Shown here piece after piece: positions 29,752 to 34,012 of a DNA stretch of 34,012 nt. Source of the DNA: Nitrospirota bacterium (GTDB lineage Bacteria > Nitrospirota > Thermodesulfovibrionia > Thermodesulfovibrionales > JdFR-85); contig WGEZ01000132.1 of the NCBI GenBank assembly GCA_015492515.1, positions 1 through 34,012 on the forward strand, in the 5' to 3' direction. The notes under the pieces were generated by a model that had not been told where the DNA came from, searched no databases, and was given only the letters and a program-made list of their open reading frames with translations. Position numbers and translations under genes: made by a program. The number at the start of each line of letters is the position of its first letter. Positions within the stretch are counted from its first letter, which is position 1.

Positions 29752-31684
29752 GCGGGTCAGCAGGACGGCGTCCTCCGTTTCCCTGGCCATAATCCTCACC
29801 GGTGCACTCCTGGCCTACCTGAACCCCGGCATCATCGACGGGTATGCAGAGTCACTCCTGCTGGACTACAGGTTCAGGATGAGAAACCTCCTGTTACCTC
29901 CACAGGTCCCTGAGGGGATATCCATCGTCGCCGTGGACGAGAGGAGCCTCTCGGAGTACGGCAGATGGCCCTGGCCGAGGAAGCTTCAGGCTGAGCTGCT
30001 CCGGAAGGTCCTGGAGGGCGGGCCCAGGGTCGTGGCTGTGGATATATTCTACTCCGAGCCTGAATCACCAGAGGCGGACGGGGCGCTCGCCAGGGTCTTC
30101 AGCAGCCATAGAGAAAGGGTCGTCGTGGCCCTCGTCTTCGAGATCGAGGAGGGGAAGGCCTTCGAGGGTGAAATCGATGACTCCCTCTATGACCAGGTGA
30201 TACCGAGGATCTACAACCTGAGCCGCCTCAGGGACTTCAGGTTCAACGCCCGCAGGGTCCTCCTTCCTCCGGAGCCTATCAGGGGCTCCGCCACCTTCGG
30301 ACATGTCTACTCACTGCCTGACAGGGACGGAAAGCTCCGGTGGGAGAACCTCTACATCAGGTATGGAGACGAGTACTTCCCCTCCCTGGCGCTCCAGGCT
30401 GCGCGGATCGCCCTCGGCGTCCCCCTGGAGAAGACGGCCATAATCGGGGGTGAAGGGGTCGAGATCGGCGGAAGGGTCGTCCCCACCGACGGGTTCGGCC
30501 GGCTCCATATCAACTATCCGGGGCCCGAGGGGAGCTTCCCCTATCTCTCGGCCTCAGCCGTCCTCTCCGGAGAGATAGACCCCGAGGTCTTCAGAGACGG
30601 GATCGTCCTGATCGGCACCTCCGCCATAGCGACCTATGACATGAAGGTCACGCCCTTCTCCGCCAACACACCCGGGGTGGAGAAGAACGCCGCTGTGGTG
30701 GCGAACCTGCTCAACAACGACTACATCGTGAAGGCCCCTGCCTACGTGGATATACTCGCCGTCTTGCTGGCAGGGGGGCTCGCGTTGATCATGGGCAGGA
30801 GGAAGAGGGCGGTCTATCTGATCCTGCTGTATGTGTCGTTGATACTGGTCATCGTCGTGCTCAACCAGGGCCTCTTCATGTACGGCCGTATAAGGCTGAA
30901 CCTCATCTATCCGGTCCTCACGGTCCTTGCCGAGGGCGCGTTCATCATAAGCCACAGCTACTTCACCGAGGAGAGGAGGGCGAGGGAGATCAGGAGGATG
31001 TTCTCAAGCTATGTGACGGAGAGGGTGGTGGACGAGCTGATCAGGAACCCCGATATGGCGAGGCTCGGGGGCGAGAGGCGCGAGACCACGGTGTTGTTCT
31101 CCGACATAAAGGCCTTCACCGCCTTCTCCGAGAGGCATCCGCCCGAAGAGGTGGTGGCCTTGCTGAACGACTACCTCGGTGCGATGACGGAGGTGATATT
31201 CCGGTGGGACGGCACGCTGGACAAGTTCGTCGGAGACGAGATCGTCGCCTTCTGGGGCGCACCGATGCCGCAGGAAAACCACGCCGAGCTCGCCGTCAGG
31301 TGTGCACTGAACATGGTCCAGAGGCTCGGGGAGCTGCAGGCCAGGTGGAGATCGGAAGGCAGACCGGTCCTTGACGCGGGTATCGGGATAAACACCGGAG
31401 AGGTGGTGGTCGGGAACATCGGCGCCGAGGGCAAGAAGATGGACTACACGGTGATAGGGGACCACGTCAATCTCGGAGCAAGGGTGGAGGCCCTCACAAG
31501 GGAGTACGGCGTCCCGATCCTGATAACGGAGTTTACACTGGAGAGGATCAGGGAGCTGATCTCCTCGGGAAGGATCGGACACCTCACGGTAAGGCGCCTG
31601 GCGGAGGTGGTCGTGAAGGGGAGGAGGGAGCCTGTGAGGATCTATGAGCTGAGGTCCCTGGAGTCCGCCAGCCGATCGAGATGA
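29726..31684 (+). CDS. CHASE2-domain class III adenylate cyclase (non-standard start)
   Basis: This sensor enzyme makes cAMP from ATP. The CHASE2 sensor begins at SLLLDYRFRMRNLLL and includes ISIVAVDERSLSEYGRWPW. Three membrane helices follow (DILAVLLAGGLALIMG, VYLILLYVSLILVIVVL, IYPVLTVLAEGAFIIS), then the cyclase domain. Both metal Asp are present (LFSDIKAFT, VGDEIVAFWG). The adenine-specifying Lys (TLDKFVGDE) and Asp (MDYTVIGD) and the transition-state Asn/Arg (DHVNLGARVE) are also present, so it should be active on ATP. The first standard ATG is 29879, but the frame stays open upstream to 29702 and encodes the expected first membrane helix (VSLAIILTGALLAYLN). No ATG, GTG or TTG lies there. 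I propose ATC 29726, five bases after GGGAGG; CTG 29735 is a second option. That start overlaps the hydrolase by 26 bases, implying coupling. Confidence 0.93.
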   Translation: MGSLGSAGKRVSRTASSVSLAIILTGALLAYLNPGIIDGYAESLLLDYRFRMRNLLLPPQVPEGISIVAVDERSLSEYGRWPWPRKLQAELLRKVLEGGPRVVAVDIFYSEPESPEADGALARVFSSHRERVVVALVFEIEEGKAFEGEIDDSLYDQVIPRIYNLSRLRDFRFNARRVLLPPEPIRGSATFGHVYSLPDRDGKLRWENLYIRYGDEYFPSLALQAARIALGVPLEKTAIIGGEGVEIGGRVVPTDGFGRLHINYPGPEGSFPYLSASAVLSGEIDPEVFRDGIVLIGTSAIATYDMKVTPFSANTPGVEKNAAVVANLLNNDYIVKAPAYVDILAVLLAGGLALIMGRRKRAVYLILLYVSLILVIVVLNQGLFMYGRIRLNLIYPVLTVLAEGAFIISHSYFTEERRAREIRRMFSSYVTERVVDELIRNPDMARLGGERRETTVLFSDIKAFTAFSERHPPEEVVALLNDYLGAMTEVIFRWDGTLDKFVGDEIVAFWGAPMPQENHAELAVRCALNMVQRLGELQARWRSEGRPVLDAGIGINTGEVVVGNIGAEGKKMDYTVIGDHVNLGARVEALTREYGVPILITEFTLERIRELISSGRIGHLTVRRLAEVVVKGRREPVRIYELRSLESASRSR

Positions 31685-31704
31685 GCACCCCCCATGGGGG
31701 TGCT
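31684..31704. terminator. Bidirectional hairpin between convergent cyclase and ftsH
   Basis: AGCACCCCC (31684-31692) pairs with GGGGGTGCT (31696-31704) across three bases, a 9-bp perfect stem. It fills the gap between the cyclase TGA (31682-31684) and the ftsH TAG (31705-31703), overlapping both stop codons. There is no T-run on either side, so it may act with Rho or as an RNA-end stabiliser. Confidence 0.7.
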
Positions 31705-33586
31705 AAGAGGGCCTCCTCTTCCGTGCCTCCTTGATGATCCTCTCCACGTCGTCCCTCTCGAGGACCTCCTCTTTCAGGAGGGCCTCGGCCAGGCTGTCAA
31801 GCAGGTCCCTGTTGGCTGACAGTATCTCCTCCGCCCTGGACTCGGCGTCGATGATCAGCTTCCTTATCTCCTGGTCCATGAGCCAGGCCATCTCCTCACT
31901 GTAGCGTTTGGGCTGTGCGAGTTCCCTGCCCAGGAAGGGGTGTTCCTCCCCCCTGCCGAGGCTCAGGGGACCGATCCTGTCGCTCATGCCCCACTGGGCC
32001 ACCATCTTCTCCGCCAGGGAGGTCGCCTCCTTCAGGTCGTTCTGGGCACCTGAGCTCACGTCGTTGAAGACGATCTTCTCGGCGATCCTCCCGGCGAGGG
32101 TTATGCAGAGCCTGCTCATCAGGTACGACTTGGGGTAGTAGTGCCGGTCCTCCTCCGGCAGCAGCTGCGTGGCACCCATGGACATCCCCCGGGGCAGGAT
32201 GCTCACCTTGTGCAGCGGATCGGTGTTGGGGAGCTCCCGGGCAACCAGGGCGTGTCCGGCCTCGTGGTAGGCGGTTATCCTCTTCTCCATCTCACTGATC
32301 GTCTCCTCCCTCACGGCGCCCATCAGTATCTTGTCCCTCGCCTCCTCGAAATCAGCCATATCGATCCTGTCCTTGTTCTTCCTGATGGCGATCAGTGCAG
32401 CCTCGTTTGCAAGGTTCTCAAGGTCGGCCCCGGTCATCCCCGGTGTCCCCCTCGCTATATCCTCGAGGTCAACGTCGTCTGCGAGCTTCTTGTCCCGCAC
32501 ATGGACCTCGAGTATCGCCTTCCGGTCCTTCCAGCCCGGTCTGTCTATCACGATCTGACGATCGAACCGGCCGGGCCTCAGCAGTGCCGGGTCGAGGACG
32601 TCGGGCCTGTTGGTGGCCGCCATCACGATCACCTCCTCATGGGGTTCGAAGCCGTCCATCTCGCTCAGCAGCTGGTTCAGCGTCTGTTCCCGCTCGTCAT
32701 GGCCGCCACCGAGGCCGGTGCCGCGGGTACGGCCGACGGAGTCGATCTCGTCTATGAAGATGATGCTCGGATGGGAGGCCTTCGCCTTCTGGAACATGTC
32801 CCTGACCCGTGAGGCACCCACCCCCACGAACATCTCTATGAACTCCGATGCACTGATACTGTAGAAGGGGACCCCCGCCTCACCTGCCACGGCACGGGCA
32901 AGGAGCGTCTTCCCCGTGCCTGGCGGCCCTACCAGGAGCACACCCTTCGGCACCTTCGCCCCGAGCTTCCTGAACTTTGCGGGGTCCTTCAGGAACTCGA
33001 TCGTCTCTCTCAGCTCCTGCTTGACGTGCTCCATGCCCGCCACATCCTTGAAGGTCACGCTCGGCCGCTTGACGTCGTAGAGCTTCGCCCTGCTGGCACC
33101 GAACTTGAAGAGCCCTCCCGGGCCGCCCTGGATCTGCTGGGTCCGCCTCATGATCAGTACCCAGAGCCCGATGATAAGGACCCAGGGGAGGATCCCCATC
33201 AGGATGTTCCAGAGGAGGGAGGTCTCCTCCGGCGGCTCTACATTCACCGTCACGTGCCGCTCCCTCAGCTCCGAGAGGAGCCCCTCGCCCTGAAAGGAGG
33301 GCAGGTAGGTGCGGAAACGCTTCACCGTCACCTTCCCCTCGGGCAGCCGCCTCTCCACCTCCTTGACGAACTCACCCCTCACCAGGAGCTCCTTGATGGT
33401 GACGGACTCTATGTTCTCTGCCTCAAGCTGTTCGATGAATTCGCTGTAGCTGATCTGTTGCTCTGAAGGCGGCCTGACGTCGAAGAGCTGTCCCCAGAGC
33501 AGCATGAAGAGGACGACGAGCAGTATCGCGATGCCGAGCCTCCAGCCCCTGAACCAGTCGGCCGTCTTCCTTCCTTCGTCATCCAT
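31703..33586 (-). CDS. ftsH: ATP-dependent zinc metalloprotease FtsH
   Basis: This 627-residue membrane AAA protease degrades misfolded membrane proteins and regulated cytoplasmic substrates. It has two N-terminal membrane helices ([19 protein letters not shown], and near [14 protein letters not shown]) with a periplasmic domain between. The AAA motor has Walker A GPPGTGKT at about residue 216-223, Walker B IIFIDEID, the pore loop [10 protein letters not shown] and [22 protein letters not shown]. The zinc protease motif is HEAGH near residue 438, with a distal Asp in AQNDLKEAT. Length and order are standard. ATG 33586 has AGGG upstream. It is on its own, convergent with the cyclase, with a strong hairpin before it (33666-33701) that separates it from the chemoreceptor gene. 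Confidence 0.98.
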   Translation of the reverse strand: MDDEGRKTADWFRGWRLGIAILLVVLFMLLWGQLFDVRPPSEQQISYSEFIEQLEAENIESVTIKELLVRGEFVKEVERRLPEGKVTVKRFRTYLPSFQGEGLLSELRERHVTVNVEPPEETSLLWNILMGILPWVLIIGLWVLIMRRTQQIQGGPGGLFKFGASRAKLYDVKRPSVTFKDVAGMEHVKQELRETIEFLKDPAKFRKLGAKVPKGVLLVGPPGTGKTLLARAVAGEAGVPFYSISASEFIEMFVGVGASRVRDMFQKAKASHPSIIFIDEIDSVGRTRGTGLGGGHDEREQTLNQLLSEMDGFEPHEEVIVMAATNRPDVLDPALLRPGRFDRQIVIDRPGWKDRKAILEVHVRDKKLADDVDLEDIARGTPGMTGADLENLANEAALIAIRKNKDRIDMADFEEARDKILMGAVREETISEMEKRITAYHEAGHALVARELPNTDPLHKVSILPRGMSMGATQLLPEEDRHYYPKSYLMSRLCITLAGRIAEKIVFNDVSSGAQNDLKEATSLAEKMVAQWGMSDRIGPLSLGRGEEHPFLGRELAQPKRYSEEMAWLMDQEIRKLIIDAESRAEEILSANRDLLDSLAEALLKEEVLERDDVERIIKEARKRRPS

Positions 33587-33665
33587 GGCTACCCTATTTT
33601 AGCCGAACCGGTCCACCTTCTGCACTGAGAGGGGTTGAAGGCGGAGAACAGGGTGTGAGAGGAGG

Positions 33666-33701
33666 GTCACCCGGCCCGGGAGATCATCCCCGCCGGGTGA
33701 C
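33666..33701. terminator. Long inverted repeat between chemoreceptor gene and ftsH
   Basis: GTCACCCGGC (33666-33675) is matched exactly by GCCGGGTGAC (33692-33701) around a 16-base loop that can itself pair GGG with CCC. It lies ten bases past the chemoreceptor stop (33712) on the minus strand. No T-run follows, so it is a probable but atypical terminator. Confidence 0.6.
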
Positions 33702-33711
33702 GTCGATGATG

Positions 33712-34012
33712 CTACCGTCCTGACTCTCCGTTCCCGGAGGAGGCGGCTGATGTATGGTAATCGGCTTCGGGCAGATAGGCCTCTTCGCCGTAGTGGGCGG
33801 CCTGGACCCGGCTCGGTTCTATCTTGAACCACGCCACAAGGGTCTTGAACTCGCTCGCCAGCCTGGCCAGCTCGTTAGTGGCCGTATTGATCTGGGAGAT
33901 ACCCGTCTGGGTCGACTTCGAGACAGCGGCGATGTTCTCCATGTTCGTGGACACCTCCTCGACCGCCGCAGACTGCTCCTCGGTGGCCGTGGCGATCGCC
34001 TGGACCATGTCG
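33712..34012 (-). CDS. Methyl-accepting chemotaxis protein, C-terminal fragment
   Basis: Only the last 100 or so residues are in the window; the gene continues beyond the right edge. The helix MVQAIATATEEQSAAVEEV followed by STNMENIAAVSKSTQTG is the classic C-terminal methylation helix (MH2) of chemoreceptors, with the Glu/Gln pairs that CheR and CheB modify. A hydrophobic-basic stretch (SEFKTLVAWFKIE) follows, then an acidic, serine-rich tail ending SGNGESGR. There is no CheR-binding NWETF-type pentapeptide at the end. The sensor part and membrane helices are not visible, so the ligand is unknown. Confidence 0.92.
   Translation of the reverse strand, partial: DMVQAIATATEEQSAAVEEVSTNMENIAAVSKSTQTGISQINTATNELARLASEFKTLVAWFKIEPSRVQAAHYGEEAYLPEADYHTSAASSGNGESGR

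Noticed and set aside
1-34012. Mobile elements, CRISPR arrays, tRNA, rRNA or tmRNA genes
   Set aside because: No transposase or integrase motifs, regularly spaced repeats or tRNA-like cloverleaf patterns were found in the intergenic regions.

Overview
The window is a GC-rich bacterial chromosome segment with dense, short-spaced genes, heavy use of AGG (Arg) and ATA (Ile) codons, several GTG and TTG starts, and recognisable sigma70-type promoters, often with an extended TGCTATAAT -10. The gene set (GspA/GspB secretion accessories, adenosylcobalamin-dependent ribonucleotide reductase, a c-type cytochrome lipoprotein, a FecR/CHASE2 signalling cluster, a diderm outer-membrane barrel, a chemoreceptor) fits a Gram-negative anaerobe or facultative anaerobe. 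The style resembles Nitrospirota or former deltaproteobacterial lineages; this placement is inference. No transposase, integrase, phage gene, CRISPR array, tRNA or rRNA is visible. It reads as ordinary chromosomal backbone with one signalling-rich stretch.

Layout. 1-3316 (minus): an apparent six-gene operon of cupin, 75-residue protein, stand-alone receiver, cytochrome c lipoprotein, SixA-type phosphatase and aldehyde dehydrogenase (cut by the window edge). 3345-5765 (plus): gspA-gspB. 5779-9108 (minus): a cysteine-bearing receiver, dCMP deaminase and nrdJ, the last two forming a deoxynucleotide-supply pair. 9401-9969: divergent small genes, a Cys-rich 53-residue protein (minus) and a 65-residue DUF1858-like protein (plus) that looks leaderless. 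10071-11557 (minus): dtd, a SprT-like metallopeptidase and a 39-residue membrane microprotein. 11558-12048 holds no convincing gene. 12049-16720 (plus): prfA-prmC, then a three-domain AMP-ligase/ACP/acyltransferase fusion. 16727-17824 (minus): a radical SAM protein, divergent from uvrA-fxsA-unknown-cupin (18030-23638, plus).

23764-31684 (plus) is the most interesting stretch. It encodes a Crp/Fnr regulator, a TPR/outer-membrane barrel, a FecR-domain protein, a lipoprotein with three Cys-rich InlB-like repeats, a metallo-beta-lactamase-fold hydrolase and a CHASE2 class III adenylate cyclase. I read this as a candidate envelope-sensing cAMP circuit: sensor and synthase (CHASE2 cyclase), possible hydrolase (MBL), possible receptor (Crp/Fnr), and envelope partners. 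The hydrolase appears leaderless. The cyclase's N-terminal membrane helix lies upstream of any ATG, GTG or TTG, so its start is non-standard or there is a frame error.

31703-34012 (minus): ftsH, converging on the cyclase with a hairpin filling the gap between the stops, then the C-terminal end of a methyl-accepting chemotaxis protein.
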